The notes beneath the pieces were generated by a model. The model was not told where the DNA came from. It was given only the letters and a program-made list of their open reading frames with translations, and searched no databases. From positions 9,589 through 73,588 of the forward strand of contig NZ_JAXHLU010000006.1 of NCBI RefSeq assembly GCF_034521915.1: a DNA stretch of 64,000 bases, read 5' to 3'. Source of the stretch: Fodinibius sp034521915. GTDB lineage: Bacteria; Bacteroidota; Rhodothermia; Balneolales; Balneolaceae. Below are positions 8,537 to 17,474 of the stretch, piece by piece (the first letter of the stretch is position 1; each line of letters opens with the position of its first letter). Position numbers and translations under genes: made by a program.

Positions 8537-9907
8537 TTAGCTGTAGTTCGGCAGCAGCTCGAAGAACTTAGCCGATGTATGAATGCCGCGGTAAAAATCT
8601 TTAAGCGCAAACTTTTCGTTGGGCGAATGGATGGCATCACTGTTGAGGCCAAATCCCATTAAAATAGACTGGACGCCCAATACTTTTTGGAAGTCTGCAA
8701 CAATAGGAATCGATCCCCCTTCACGGGTAAACAGTGGTTCTTTATCATACACGGCTTCAAACGCATCTGCTGCGGCTTGCAACCCATAGAATGATAGATC
8801 GGTAATGGCCGGATGTCCGCCGTGATGCTCGTTTACTTCAACGGTAACCGTATCCGGAGCCAGCGATTTAACATGCTCTTTAAAGAGCTTTGCAATTTTC
8901 TTGGGGTCTTGGTCAGGAACCAGCCGCATGCTCACTTTGGCACCCGCCTTGGCTGGTAGTACGGTTTTGGCACCTTCACCCTGGTAGCCGCTCCAAAGAC
9001 CATTCACGTCCAGCGTAGGACGAGCAGAAGTGCGTTCCAGCGTATTGTAGCCTTTTTCGCCTTTAAGGGCTTTGAGACCAAGCTTCTCCTTGTATTCTTC
9101 TTTGTCAAAAGGCAATTTAGCATAGGTTTCGCGATCGTCTTCGGTTAGCTCAATGACATCATCATAAAAACCGTCAATTTGGACAACACCGTCATCATCT
9201 TTTAGCTGGGCAATAATTTCGCAGAGCACATTGGCCGGGTTATCGACTGCACCGCCATAAACCCCGGAGTGCAGATCTCTATTGGGACCCTTAACGTTAA
9301 TTTCCATATAAGCAAGTCCGCGCAACCCATAGGTAATAGATGGTGTATCTTCAGCAAACATAGCGGTATCAGAAATGAGCACCATGTCACATTCGAGCAA
9401 GTCCTTATGTTCTTTAATAAATGGGACCAGATGAGGAGATCCGATTTCCTCTTCCCCTTCAAAGATAAACTTAATGTTTACGGGGAAATCAGTGTCCGTT
9501 TCTTGATAGGCTTCCAGCGCTTTCACATGAGTATATGATTGTCCTTTATCGTCAGCGGCACCGCGGGCATAAATATCGCCATCGCGCACAGTGGGATCAA
9601 AGGGAGGAGTATCCCATAGATCTACGGGATCGGGCGGCTGCACATCGTAATGACCGTAAACCAGCACTGTAGGCTTTGATTCATCAGTAATCAGCTCACC
9701 GTACACAATAGGATTGCCTTCCGTTTCAAAAACTTCAGCACGGTCAAGATCAAGGCTGTTGAGTTTGTCGAGCAAAAAATTTGCGGCATCAATGACCTCA
9801 TTTTTGTATTCCGAATCGGTGCTGATGCTGGGAATGCGCAGAAAGTCGAATAGCTCATGTTTAAACTGTTCTTTATTAATGTCGATATATTCGGAAACTG
9901 TTGACAT
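8537..9907 (-). CDS. M20 family dipeptidase
   Basis: Cytosolic zinc-dependent dipeptidase of the M20/M25/M40 family (CNDP-like branch), 456 residues, normal length. Metal and catalytic motifs are all present: YGHYDVQPPDP (His near 86), ARGAADDKGQ (Asp near 119-120), and EGEEEIGSP (Glu near 151-154). A dimerisation (lid) domain is inserted between about 200 and 320. No signal peptide. Likely releases amino acids from dipeptides. Gene stands alone between two repeat elements; the bat operon lies upstream on the same strand with an inverted repeat between them. Confidence 0.92.
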   Translation of the reverse strand: MSTVSEYIDINKEQFKHELFDFLRIPSISTDSEYKNEVIDAANFLLDKLNSLDLDRAEVFETEGNPIVYGELITDESKPTVLVYGHYDVQPPDPVDLWDTPPFDPTVRDGDIYARGAADDKGQSYTHVKALEAYQETDTDFPVNIKFIFEGEEEIGSPHLVPFIKEHKDLLECDMVLISDTAMFAEDTPSITYGLRGLAYMEINVKGPNRDLHSGVYGGAVDNPANVLCEIIAQLKDDDGVVQIDGFYDDVIELTEDDRETYAKLPFDKEEYKEKLGLKALKGEKGYNTLERTSARPTLDVNGLWSGYQGEGAKTVLPAKAGAKVSMRLVPDQDPKKIAKLFKEHVKSLAPDTVTVEVNEHHGGHPAITDLSFYGLQAAADAFEAVYDKEPLFTREGGSIPIVADFQKVLGVQSILMGFGLNSDAIHSPNEKFALKDFYRGIHTSAKFFELLPNYS

Positions 9908-9934
9908 AAGAAAATAATCTTGAGTTATGGTGTT

Positions 9935-9984
9935 GCGTATTTCGTATTGCGTAAAGTCAGGTTACTACGCATTACGGAATACGC
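9935..9984. repeat. 19-bp inverted repeat between batE and the M20 peptidase
   Basis: Arms at 9935-9953 (GCGTATTTCGTATTGCGTA) and 9966-9984 (TACGCATTACGGAATACGC) are inverted with two mismatches in 19 and a 12-base loop. The position after the batE stop fits a transcription terminator, but the lack of a T-run and the form suggest another intergenic repeat family. Confidence 0.65.
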
Positions 9985-9996
9985 AAATACTTCCAA

Positions 9997-10779
9997 TCAG
10001 AGTATAAGTATCTCGCTGTTGGGAATCCATCCATATAAGCCATTGCTCATGCGAACGTATGTCCATTCTTGTCGTGAATCGCTTTTTCGATGATCAACAG
10101 TAAACGTATAGCCTTCGTAAGCGCGGCTGACAATAGAGGCTTCCTCAGCAGGTTCTGCCAAAACGGACACCTTTTCCGTTACCATTACCGCCTTGCTGTA
10201 TCGTTCACTAATATATTGGGTGTAAAAGCTGGAGGCGATAATGAGCAGTGCAACTACAATGAGGGAAAGTCCCCCGATGCGTAATACCTTGGGATAGGCC
10301 TGCAGAAACCAGTGTGCAATAAATATAAATACCCCGATATTTAGCGTAATGATTCCTATCAGTAAAATATTTTCAGCTCCGATATGTTCCTGGAGCCAGC
10401 CAGTAGCTATATCCCAGGGAAGTTTAGGTAGTACGGCTGATTGGCGGCTGAATCGTGATTCCACAAACTGCAGTGCTTTTTGAGCCTGCTGCTCCGTTTC
10501 TTCAAATTGGGAAGCTTTCAAGAAGTAATACTTTGCCATTCCCAGCGAGTCGATACGCTGATAGCTAATTCCCATGTTTAAAAATAGAGCACCGGAGACG
10601 GTGTTTCGATCTTCCAGCTTTTGATATGACGAGATGGCCTGTTGATAGTTACCTTCCTGGAGCATTTCATTGGCATTATCAAAGAGGGCCTGAGCATTTT
10701 GCTGAGCAAAGCTGAGGGCAACAAATCCTCCGAAAAGAAAAAGGAAAAGAAATATTTTTGGAGTTCGATTAGTAAACAC
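9997..10779 (-). CDS. batE: BatE-like TPR and SH3 protein
   Basis: A 260-residue envelope protein. Order: signal peptide (ending SFAQ), two or three tetratricopeptide repeats (about 30-110), two membrane helices (about 135-158 and 166-188), and a C-terminal bacterial SH3-like domain (about 200-258; EGYTFTV..TYVRMSNGLYGWIP). This layout is that of BatE from the Bacteroides aerotolerance operon. It starts 2 bases after batD ends, so the two are translated from one message. Bat proteins are linked to oxygen tolerance and envelope integrity, but their molecular function is not settled. Confidence 0.82.
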   Translation of the reverse strand: MFTNRTPKIFLFLFLFGGFVALSFAQQNAQALFDNANEMLQEGNYQQAISSYQKLEDRNTVSGALFLNMGISYQRIDSLGMAKYYFLKASQFEETEQQAQKALQFVESRFSRQSAVLPKLPWDIATGWLQEHIGAENILLIGIITLNIGVFIFIAHWFLQAYPKVLRIGGLSLIVVALLIIASSFYTQYISERYSKAVMVTEKVSVLAEPAEEASIVSRAYEGYTFTVDHRKSDSRQEWTYVRMSNGLYGWIPNSEILIL

Positions 10780-10781
10780 AA

Positions 10782-12569
10782 TTACAATACTTTTTGTAGT
10801 TTTTCGAGCGTACTTTCTGCTAGGCCAACATGCGATTTAAGGTAAGCATGAGTAGTATTGGGGGCGTAACTGATGGTAGCACATTTTTCCAGCAGCATGC
10901 GTACGTTTTTAACCAGATTCTCTTCGATGTCTTGTTCTTTTAGCGCTTCTATATAATCTTGGTTGGACAATCCTGCTTCGGGCATATTCAGTCGATCACT
11001 GATGAAGCCTGTTATTGCTTTTTGCAGCAGGTTATAGGCCTGTTTGATATCTCCCTGTTCGGACACTTCGATAGCTTTTTTGAGGCGTTGCTGTGCTTTG
11101 TCGGATGCTTTGACCGATCGGGCAAAGGCCGTATCCGTTTGCATTTTCTCGGCATACGATTTTCGCCAGTATGCTACTCCTGCAATGATAAGTGGTATAA
11201 TTAGTCCTGCCCAGAACCACCATATTCCCAATAGATCTGCCGGCTCGGGTGATATGACAATCCAGCTGGCAAGACCTGTAACAGGAGAAACAGGAAATTG
11301 TCCGGAGTTTTCAGAAGCGGCTATAACGTTCGGATTCTCATCAATTGAAAAGGTAAGTGCTTCGAGAGTGGTGGTAATATATTGGCCGCGTGATGGATTA
11401 TAATACGAAACTGTTTTTGAGGGGATGGTATAGTTGCCCGGTGAACGAGCAATAATAACATCAGTAAATGATTTGCTGCCGCTAATAGTACTGTTTCTGC
11501 GATCCAGCCGCGTGTTTTCTTGGGGTTCGTAAATTTCAAGTCCATCGGGTAGATCGTAATTGGGTTTCGAAATAAGCGGGATGTTGCCCGATCCTCTTAC
11601 GCGCGTCTCAATTTCTATAGATTCACCAACAAGGGCATTGCTGGTACTGATACTTCTGGAAATATCAAAATCACCAACCGCACCAAGATAGGTGGCGTCA
11701 TCGGTCGCAGAAAGGGCTTGGACATCTACCGTTATGGGATCACTGGATAGCTCAACCTCACGCTGGTTGCTGCCAAATCCGCTGAAGAAACTGCTGAAGG
11801 GATCGTTGCCGGATCGGGCCGAACGGACGGCAACAACAATTTTATAGGGACTAATTTCCAGTTCGCCCGATTTAGTGGGGAATAACGAAAATTGCAGCAG
11901 GCGCGCTTTTCGATACCGGACGCCATTTAAAACAGTAGATTCGGCCCGTGGGCGTCCGGAGTTTTCCAGCTCTTCTTTCCAAAATCCTTCGGCCTTCCAT
12001 CCGGGTACGGGTTGGTATGAGTTGACTTCTAATCCATCCCTGAAATATAAAATGACATCAGTAATAATTTGCTGTCCCGTTACCGGTTGTTTGTCAGATA
12101 CTTCGAGCTTTAGAAAAATATCAGGTTGCTCTGACGAATCTTCTGACGTAGCCGACTCTTTACTGTCAATAACATTAACCCGAATGGGATCAGTGGCATA
12201 CGTTTCTCCATCAATAGAAACGCTGACGCTGGGTAATTGGAACTCCCCTTGTTTTTGGGCAATAAGATAGTAGCTGTAGGTGTATGAGACCCTGCTTTGA
12301 CCGTTTATATAGCTGTAACTACGAGAAGTGGAGGGATTATTGCTCAGTAGGCGAAAGTTTTCAAACTGGGGAAGATCGGGTCGGGATACATTGTTGAAGT
12401 TGCCACTTATTTCAATCGAAAGGCTAACACGTTCACCGGTGTAAATAGTAGTCTGAGATAAGCTGGCTTCAACAGAAACATTCGATTGAGCCCAGCTGAA
12501 TGGACTCCCGAGGAGTACGAAAACCAGAAAAAAACCGACGGTATAAAATGATTTACCAATCTTTCTCAT
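10782..12569 (-). CDS. batD: BatD family protein
   Basis: A 595-residue membrane-anchored periplasmic protein. A signal peptide (MRKIGKSFYTVGFFLVFVLLG..WAQ) precedes repeated beta-sandwich domains typical of BatD (phrases VSLSIEISGNF, PDLPQFENFRLLS, PITVDVQAL), one membrane helix at about 445-467 (ADLLGIWWFWAGLIIPLIIA), and a helical cytosolic tail. It overlaps the end of batC by 17 bases, indicating translational coupling, and is followed after 2 bases by batE. Confidence 0.88.
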   Translation of the reverse strand: MRKIGKSFYTVGFFLVFVLLGSPFSWAQSNVSVEASLSQTTIYTGERVSLSIEISGNFNNVSRPDLPQFENFRLLSNNPSTSRSYSYINGQSRVSYTYSYYLIAQKQGEFQLPSVSVSIDGETYATDPIRVNVIDSKESATSEDSSEQPDIFLKLEVSDKQPVTGQQIITDVILYFRDGLEVNSYQPVPGWKAEGFWKEELENSGRPRAESTVLNGVRYRKARLLQFSLFPTKSGELEISPYKIVVAVRSARSGNDPFSSFFSGFGSNQREVELSSDPITVDVQALSATDDATYLGAVGDFDISRSISTSNALVGESIEIETRVRGSGNIPLISKPNYDLPDGLEIYEPQENTRLDRRNSTISGSKSFTDVIIARSPGNYTIPSKTVSYYNPSRGQYITTTLEALTFSIDENPNVIAASENSGQFPVSPVTGLASWIVISPEPADLLGIWWFWAGLIIPLIIAGVAYWRKSYAEKMQTDTAFARSVKASDKAQQRLKKAIEVSEQGDIKQAYNLLQKAITGFISDRLNMPEAGLSNQDYIEALKEQDIEENLVKNVRMLLEKCATISYAPNTTHAYLKSHVGLAESTLEKLQKVL

Positions 12570-13248
12570 TGGAACTTTTACTGGACTCCGTTTTCTGTTT
12601 TTTAAATTGTTTAAGCAGTTCTTTCTCTTTCTGTTCCAGGGCTTTTAATATTTTTTGTGCTTGGGCCTTACTCATCTTTTGGGGCTGTTGTTGTTTATTC
12701 TGCTGGTCCTGATTTTGCTGATTCTTTTGGTTCTGCTGATTTTGTTGATCTTGCTGCTGTTGATCTTGGTTTTGCTCATTATTCTCTTGCCGCTGGTTTT
12801 GTTGGTTCTGTTTATTTTTATTTTGCTGATTCTGTTGCTCCTGAAGCTTTTTCTTGGCAAGCTCAAAATTATGTTTTGCATCGGCATCCCCTGCCATGTA
12901 ACGAAGCGACTTTTTAAAATAATCTACAGCCTTACCCCACTTCTGATTATCGGATAATACCTTTCCAATGTTGTAATTGGCTTTAGCTTTTTCCTCGGTG
13001 CTGTTGGTCATCGATTTAAACTGCTCAAAGGTACGAATAGCTTCTTCGCTTTGTTCCGATTTTGCCAGCGCCGACGCTAAGTTGAAATAGAGTTTTGCAT
13101 TTTCTGGATCGGCGTCAATCGCCTTTTTGTATAGCGAGATAGCCTCCTCGTAGTTACCTTCATCATAGGCCTCATTGGCCTTGCGGGCATCTTCGATGGA
13201 GGCTCCCAGCAATAAAAAACTTATCAGCAAAGCCCAAACGTATCGCAT
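12553..13248 (-). CDS. batC: BatC-like TPR protein with Gln/Asn-rich tail
   Basis: A 231-residue exported TPR protein: signal peptide (MRYVWALLISFLLLGAS), three to four tetratricopeptide repeats (about 20-125) and a long low-complexity Gln/Asn stretch (about 133-195) made of imperfect NQQ/QNQ units, ending in a Lys/Gln-rich helix. The TPR part and its place before batD identify it as BatC. The low-complexity part comes from an imperfect CAG/AAC-like run at about 12670-12850. The genes expected upstream, batA and batB (von Willebrand factor A proteins), are absent; yebC is there instead. Confidence 0.82.
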   Translation of the reverse strand: MRYVWALLISFLLLGASIEDARKANEAYDEGNYEEAISLYKKAIDADPENAKLYFNLASALAKSEQSEEAIRTFEQFKSMTNSTEEKAKANYNIGKVLSDNQKWGKAVDYFKKSLRYMAGDADAKHNFELAKKKLQEQQNQQNKNKQNQQNQRQENNEQNQDQQQQDQQNQQNQKNQQNQDQQNKQQQPQKMSKAQAQKILKALEQKEKELLKQFKKQKTESSKSSNEKDW

Positions 13249-13309
13249 TGTATTCTCCTTATTTATTATTCATCACATTAACGAAAAAAGAGAACTGAAA
13301 ATTGCAAAG

Positions 13310-14083
13310 TTAGTCCATCTGCTCTGCAATGGCCAGCGTTTCGTCATCCATTTTCATATTTGTAAACACATTAGATACATCGTCATTATCTTCAAACTTT
13401 TCTATCAGCTTAAAGTTTGACTCAGCCACATCAGATTCCACTTTCACTTCGGTCATGGGGATGCGAATAAGCTCGGCCGACTCAATATCGTAGTCCATTT
13501 CTTCGAGCTCATCATTAACCTGGTACATCGATTCTCGACCGGTTGTTACATTCAATACCTCTCCATCGGTATCAATATCTTCGGCACCGGCATCGATAGC
13601 TTGCAGCATAAACTCATCTTCATCGATTTCCTGATCCTGATCTTCCTTTTTTATACGGATCATCCCTTTCTGTTCAAACAGATAACCGACCGATCCGTCC
13701 GTACCCAGGTTGCCGCCGTGGGATGAAAAGATGTGACGAATTTCTCCCACTGTGCGATTGTAATTATTAGTCGTTACTTCAATAAAATAGGCGATACCAC
13801 CGGGACCATATCCCTCATAGGTAGCATCTTCATACTTGCCGTCGCCTTCATCGAGTTCACCAGTGCCTTTTTTTATGGCTCGCTCGATATTATCCTTGGG
13901 AACATTATCGCTCTTGGCATTATTGATGGCTGTATCAAGCCTTGGATTCGTTTCCGGATCGCCGCCCCCTTCGCGTGCAGCAACAGAAATTTCACGCAGA
14001 TGTTTGTTGAAAATCTTATTCCGCTTTTTGTCTTCTTTCTTTTTTTTATGCTTTATATTAGACCATTTGGAATGACCAGCCAT
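13310..14083 (-). CDS. yebC: YebC/PmpR family DNA-binding or translation regulator
   Basis: A 257-residue member of the YebC/TACO1 family. The conserved N terminus MAGHSKWSNIKHKKKK (minor variants of MAGHSKWANIKHRK), the segment NPRLDTAINNAKSDNVPKDNIERAIKKGTG and the central YEGYGPGG motif are intact. Family members act as transcription regulators or, as shown for some, help ribosomes through proline stretches. The gene is 61 bases upstream of batC on the same strand and may be its operon leader. The acidic C-terminal part is long but in normal range. Confidence 0.95.
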   Translation of the reverse strand: MAGHSKWSNIKHKKKKEDKKRNKIFNKHLREISVAAREGGGDPETNPRLDTAINNAKSDNVPKDNIERAIKKGTGELDEGDGKYEDATYEGYGPGGIAYFIEVTTNNYNRTVGEIRHIFSSHGGNLGTDGSVGYLFEQKGMIRIKKEDQDQEIDEDEFMLQAIDAGAEDIDTDGEVLNVTTGRESMYQVNDELEEMDYDIESAELIRIPMTEVKVESDVAESNFKLIEKFEDNDDVSNVFTNMKMDDETLAIAEQMD

Positions 14084-14295
14084 AGGTTGATATCTATTTA
14101 TTGAACAAAATGTGTGTCTGGGTGTAATGGATATCTAAAAAATACTAAACCTTAAATATAATAGATAACTGACTTTGCACCTAATATCGGATTGTAGGAA
14201 ATGAGATGTACTGTTATTTTGTTGTGAGAAAATGTTAAACACAATGAAGTGTTATAATTACAGTATTACCGGATTAACTTTTAAGTAACAAGTAG

Positions 14296-15447
14296 ATGAA
14301 TATAGGAATTGTTTGTTATCCCACCTTCGGGGGAAGCGGAGTTGTTGCCACAGAATTGGCTAAGGGATTGGCCAAGCGCGATCACAATGTTCATATTTTA
14401 AGCTATGCGCGTCCCGCTCGTTTGGATACGTTTCGGACAAACATATCGTATCACGAAGTGAACATGAATACCTATCCGCTGTTTGAATATCCACCGTACG
14501 ATCTGGCATTGGCAAACCAGATGGCGAGCCTCATTGAATACGAAAAGATTGATATCCTGCACGTTCATTACGCTATTCCGCATGCTACCAGCGCGTATTT
14601 GGCTAAGCAGATACTTGGAGAAAAGGCGGAACATGTACCATTGATTACCACGCTGCACGGGACCGACATCACGATTGTGGGAAGTGATCCGAGCTATAAG
14701 AATGTAGTCGATTTTTCGATCAATCAGAGTGATGGCGTTACGGCGGTATCGGAGTATCTTCGTGAAGAAACCTACGGACGTTTCGATATCAAAAAGGATA
14801 TTAAGGTTATCCCTAATTTTATTGATCTGGACCGTTTTCAAAAATCTGATCAAACCCATTTTAAAAAGGCCATTTGCCCCAATGATGAAAAGGTAGTGGT
14901 ACATGTTTCGAACTTTCGCGAAGTGAAACGCGTGCCGGAAGTTGTGAGTGTATTTGCTCGCATTTTGGAAAATGATATTAAGGCAAAGCTACTATTGGTT
15001 GGGGATGGACCCGATCGACAGCGCGCGGAGCAACGATGCCGCGAGCTAGGAATATGTGATCAGGTTCGCTTTTTGGGTAAACAAGATCAGGTAGAAGAAA
15101 TTTTGTCCATTGCCGATCTGTTTCTGATTCCGTCCGGCTCGGAAACCTTTGGTCTGGCCGCCCTTGAAGCTATGAGCTGCAGTGTGCCGGTGATCAGTTC
15201 AAATATCGGGGGACTGCCCGAAGTAAATATCCATGGAGAAACTGGCTACCTTTGTGATTTGGATGATATCGATTGTATGGGCGATTACGCAGTTGAGATT
15301 TTGTCCGATGAGAATTTGCATGCAGAGCTAGCTCAAAATGCCAGAAAGCAGGCTGAAACATTTGAAATGAGTAAAATTATCAGCCAATACGAAGAATATT
15401 ATCAGCAGTGTAAGAAAGAGATGAAGAAATCGAATAGTAGGGTATAA
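14296..15447 (+). CDS. bshA: N-acetyl-alpha-D-glucosaminyl L-malate synthase BshA
   Basis: GT4-family glycosyltransferase that joins UDP-GlcNAc and L-malate, the first step of bacillithiol synthesis. The 383-residue protein starts with MNIGIVCYPTFGGSGVVATELAKGLA (quoted in part), the BshA-specific glycine-rich start, followed by HILSYARPARLD and HVHYAIPHA. The C-terminal Rossmann half has the donor motif GSETFGLAALEAMSC (about 290-304), with the EX7E-type Glu residues. Other bsh genes are not in the window. It implies bacillithiol as the low-molecular-weight thiol, as in many Bacteroidota. The product is cytosolic. Confidence 0.93.
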   Translation: MNIGIVCYPTFGGSGVVATELAKGLAKRDHNVHILSYARPARLDTFRTNISYHEVNMNTYPLFEYPPYDLALANQMASLIEYEKIDILHVHYAIPHATSAYLAKQILGEKAEHVPLITTLHGTDITIVGSDPSYKNVVDFSINQSDGVTAVSEYLREETYGRFDIKKDIKVIPNFIDLDRFQKSDQTHFKKAICPNDEKVVVHVSNFREVKRVPEVVSVFARILENDIKAKLLLVGDGPDRQRAEQRCRELGICDQVRFLGKQDQVEEILSIADLFLIPSGSETFGLAALEAMSCSVPVISSNIGGLPEVNIHGETGYLCDLDDIDCMGDYAVEILSDENLHAELAQNARKQAETFEMSKIISQYEEYYQQCKKEMKKSNSRV

Positions 15448-15489
15448 GGGAAGTGATCTATATAAAAAAATATACGGTTATCTCGTACC

Positions 15490-15570
15490 GATGCCTGCCT
15501 GCGCGTAGCCAATTAGTTAATAATAACATACTAATAGGTGCTTCGGCGAAGGCGGGCTCTGCGTCGCGAC
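15490..15570. repeat. Degenerate GTCAT-type repeat fragment
   Basis: Holds the blocks GCCTGCCTGCGCG and CTTCGGCGAAGGCGGGC, and ends GTCGCGAC, which resemble the interior of the elements at 6045-6177 and 62647-62849, but without clear outer ends. Probably a decayed copy. Confidence 0.45.
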
Positions 15571-15620
15571 AAAATGATTTAGGAGAAATAAGCATTTGAA
15601 AATTTGTCTAAATCATTGAT

Positions 15621-16517
15621 ATGACCATGTCTGATTCTCCTTCCTTACGCGCCATTGGGTATATTATTTTCGGTGCGGCAATGGTTAGCTTTACATCAGT
15701 GTTGGTGGAGTTGGCCAATGTTGGACCAACGGTTTCTGCTTTTTACCGAATGCTTTTTGGTGGGATTATCCTGTTGGGAATCACGATCATTAAAAGTTAT
15801 CGGTTGTGGTTTGGGATTAAGAGTTTAGCCATTCCGTTTGTTTGTGCCTTTTTGTTCAGCATGGATCTGTTTTTCTGGCACCGCAGCATTGATTTTGTGG
15901 GGCCGGGTCTGGCGACTATCCTGGGGAATATGCAGGTATTCTTTGTAGCACTGCTGGCCGTGATTTTCCTTAAAGAAAAGTTAGGCTGGAAGCTAATGGT
16001 TGCTATCCCTTTTGCCGTCGTGGGATTGTTTATGATCGTGCAAACAGGATGGGGAGAACGCGGAGGGGCCGTTGAGATGGGAGTACTTTACGGACTACTC
16101 ACGGCATTTTCATATGCACTTTATATTCTTACGCTTCGGAAATCACAATCGGCGGGCTATAAGCTTCGCTTTTCATTAATTCCGAATATGATGTGGATTA
16201 GCCTGATGTCGGCAGCTATTCTGGGAATTACGGTTGTAATTGAACCTGGAGCTCATTTCTCCATCCCGGATCTACAGACCTGGGCAGCTTTAATTGGACT
16301 TGGAATTGTAGGACAGGTTCTCGGATGGGTTTTTATATCTAAAGGATTACCGCAGGTTAATGCTTCGGTGGCAGGATTGGCATTACTGCTTCAGCCGGCA
16401 CTGGCATTTGGATGGGATATTCTTTTCTTCGACCGTTCCACAACAATACTCGAATATGTTGGTGCAGCTATTGTATTGGCGGCTATTTATTTAGGAGCAA
16501 CAAAAACGAAGAAATAG
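15621..16517 (+). CDS. EamA/DMT family transporter
   Basis: A 298-residue inner-membrane protein with ten predicted helices in two EamA halves (about 10-140 and 155-295), the drug/metabolite transporter fold. The second half contains the usual GQVLGWVFISKGLPQVNASVAGLALLLQPALA pattern (in parts). Substrate is unknown; family members export metabolites or amino acids. Start at 15621 (MTMSD) or 15627 (MSDSP) cannot be separated. A 9-bp inverted repeat ATGATTTAG/CTAAATCAT (15574-15582, 15608-15616) lies just before the gene and could be an operator. One of three EamA genes in the window. Confidence 0.9.
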   Translation: MTMSDSPSLRAIGYIIFGAAMVSFTSVLVELANVGPTVSAFYRMLFGGIILLGITIIKSYRLWFGIKSLAIPFVCAFLFSMDLFFWHRSIDFVGPGLATILGNMQVFFVALLAVIFLKEKLGWKLMVAIPFAVVGLFMIVQTGWGERGGAVEMGVLYGLLTAFSYALYILTLRKSQSAGYKLRFSLIPNMMWISLMSAAILGITVVIEPGAHFSIPDLQTWAALIGLGIVGQVLGWVFISKGLPQVNASVAGLALLLQPALAFGWDILFFDRSTTILEYVGAAIVLAAIYLGATKTKK

Positions 16518-16541
16518 TTATATATGCGGCATACTTTGGAG

Positions 16542-17339
16542 TTAGCTTTTCTTCATTTGCTTAAACTTGATGTGTGGAGCCGTTGTCCGGTTTTGATAGC
16601 CATGAATGGAAACCGCTATGAATAGTATTGCTGATACAACGAGAGCCGTAATAACAATCGATTGATGGACGCCCCAGTTTGCAACTGCTACGGCGGTCAA
16701 TCCCCAGATGCCTACCAGCGCATATTCACGCATATTTCTACTTACAATCATAAATAAGTTAATCAGTCCCGCTGCAATAATCATAGTGATGGTCCAAGCA
16801 GGGTCGCTTATTCCCCAGCCTTCCCAGCCAATCTTGGTTAGATAGGCTGAGATATTTGCGATCACGGCTACGGTAATCCATCCGGAGTAAAAACAAAATG
16901 GCCACCAAAGCAGAACAATTTTAGGAAAGGGCGCATCCCAGCGTTCCATGTTGGTATTGACGACGATCTTCATCAGTGAAAACAATAGAATGGTTATCAG
17001 CAGAACGGATAACCCAATGTAGTCATGAACCCAGGCGATAATCCACAGGCTGTTTGCAATGCAGCTAATTACAAACCACCACCCTATTTGGAGGATAAAA
17101 GCATCATTATTTACTTTTTTGAAAAGTCCCTGAGCCTGATAGAAAACAAATCCTGTAAGCATCAGGTAGATAAATCCCCAGATAGAAAAAGCATAGCCGG
17201 CCGGTGTAAAGAGCGTTTGGTATTGAGAGGAGATATCCCCAACGGTTTGGCCGTTAATGAGTCCGGCATTGGCTGTATAATTGATCACGAGCACAATGAG
17301 AAAGCCAATAATATTGACAACTTGTAGTGTTTTCTTCAT
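16542..17339 (-). CDS. TspO-like tryptophan-rich membrane protein
   Basis: A polytopic membrane protein of about 265 residues with about nine hydrophobic segments. It has many Trp residues (for example SIWGFIYLML, WWFVISC, LWIIAWVH) and the TspO/MBR-like segment FTPAGYAFSIWGFIY, as in tryptophan-rich sensory proteins, but it is roughly twice as long as classical TspO (about 155). I chose the ATG at 17339 (MKKTLQVVNIIG), which begins with the first helix; the frame extends to 17393 with a non-hydrophobic extension. Ligand is unknown. It converges with the EamA gene 24 bases away. Confidence 0.78.
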   Translation of the reverse strand: MKKTLQVVNIIGFLIVLVINYTANAGLINGQTVGDISSQYQTLFTPAGYAFSIWGFIYLMLTGFVFYQAQGLFKKVNNDAFILQIGWWFVISCIANSLWIIAWVHDYIGLSVLLITILLFSLMKIVVNTNMERWDAPFPKIVLLWWPFCFYSGWITVAVIANISAYLTKIGWEGWGISDPAWTITMIIAAGLINLFMIVSRNMREYALVGIWGLTAVAVANWGVHQSIVITALVVSAILFIAVSIHGYQNRTTAPHIKFKQMKKS

Positions 17340-17415
17340 TACAGTAGTTGTACAGTTGGTAAAAATTTTAGGCTTTAAAAACCGGGTTGCCACTGAAGTA
17401 GTTTCGCAAATAAAA

Positions 17416-17449
17416 AACCCTGTCAGAGATCCAAAACTCTGACAGGGTT
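17416..17449 (-). terminator. Intrinsic terminator of sucC
   Basis: AACCCTGTCAGAG (17416-17428) and CTCTGACAGGGTT (17437-17449) form a perfect 13-bp stem with an 8-base loop, and on the minus strand the stem is followed by a T-rich run (17409-17417). It lies 26 bases after the sucC stop. The arm sequence resembles the AAACCC repeats at 8339-8528, so it may be a repeat recruited as a terminator. Confidence 0.75.
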
Positions 17450-17474
17450 AGCGTCTAAACTGATTGACCTTGTT

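Noticed and set aside
12655..12957. Plus-strand frames rich in Leu/Ile/Val opposite the batC tail
   Set aside because: They are the mirror of the Gln/Asn-rich repeat codons in batC, a well-known artefact of low-complexity sequence.
14398..14904. Minus-strand frame of 168 codons inside bshA
   Set aside because: bshA on the plus strand has full family motifs; this frame has none.
17340..17393. Longer N terminus for the TspO-like protein
   Set aside because: The extra 18 residues are not hydrophobic and precede the first helix; the inner ATG at 17339 fits better.
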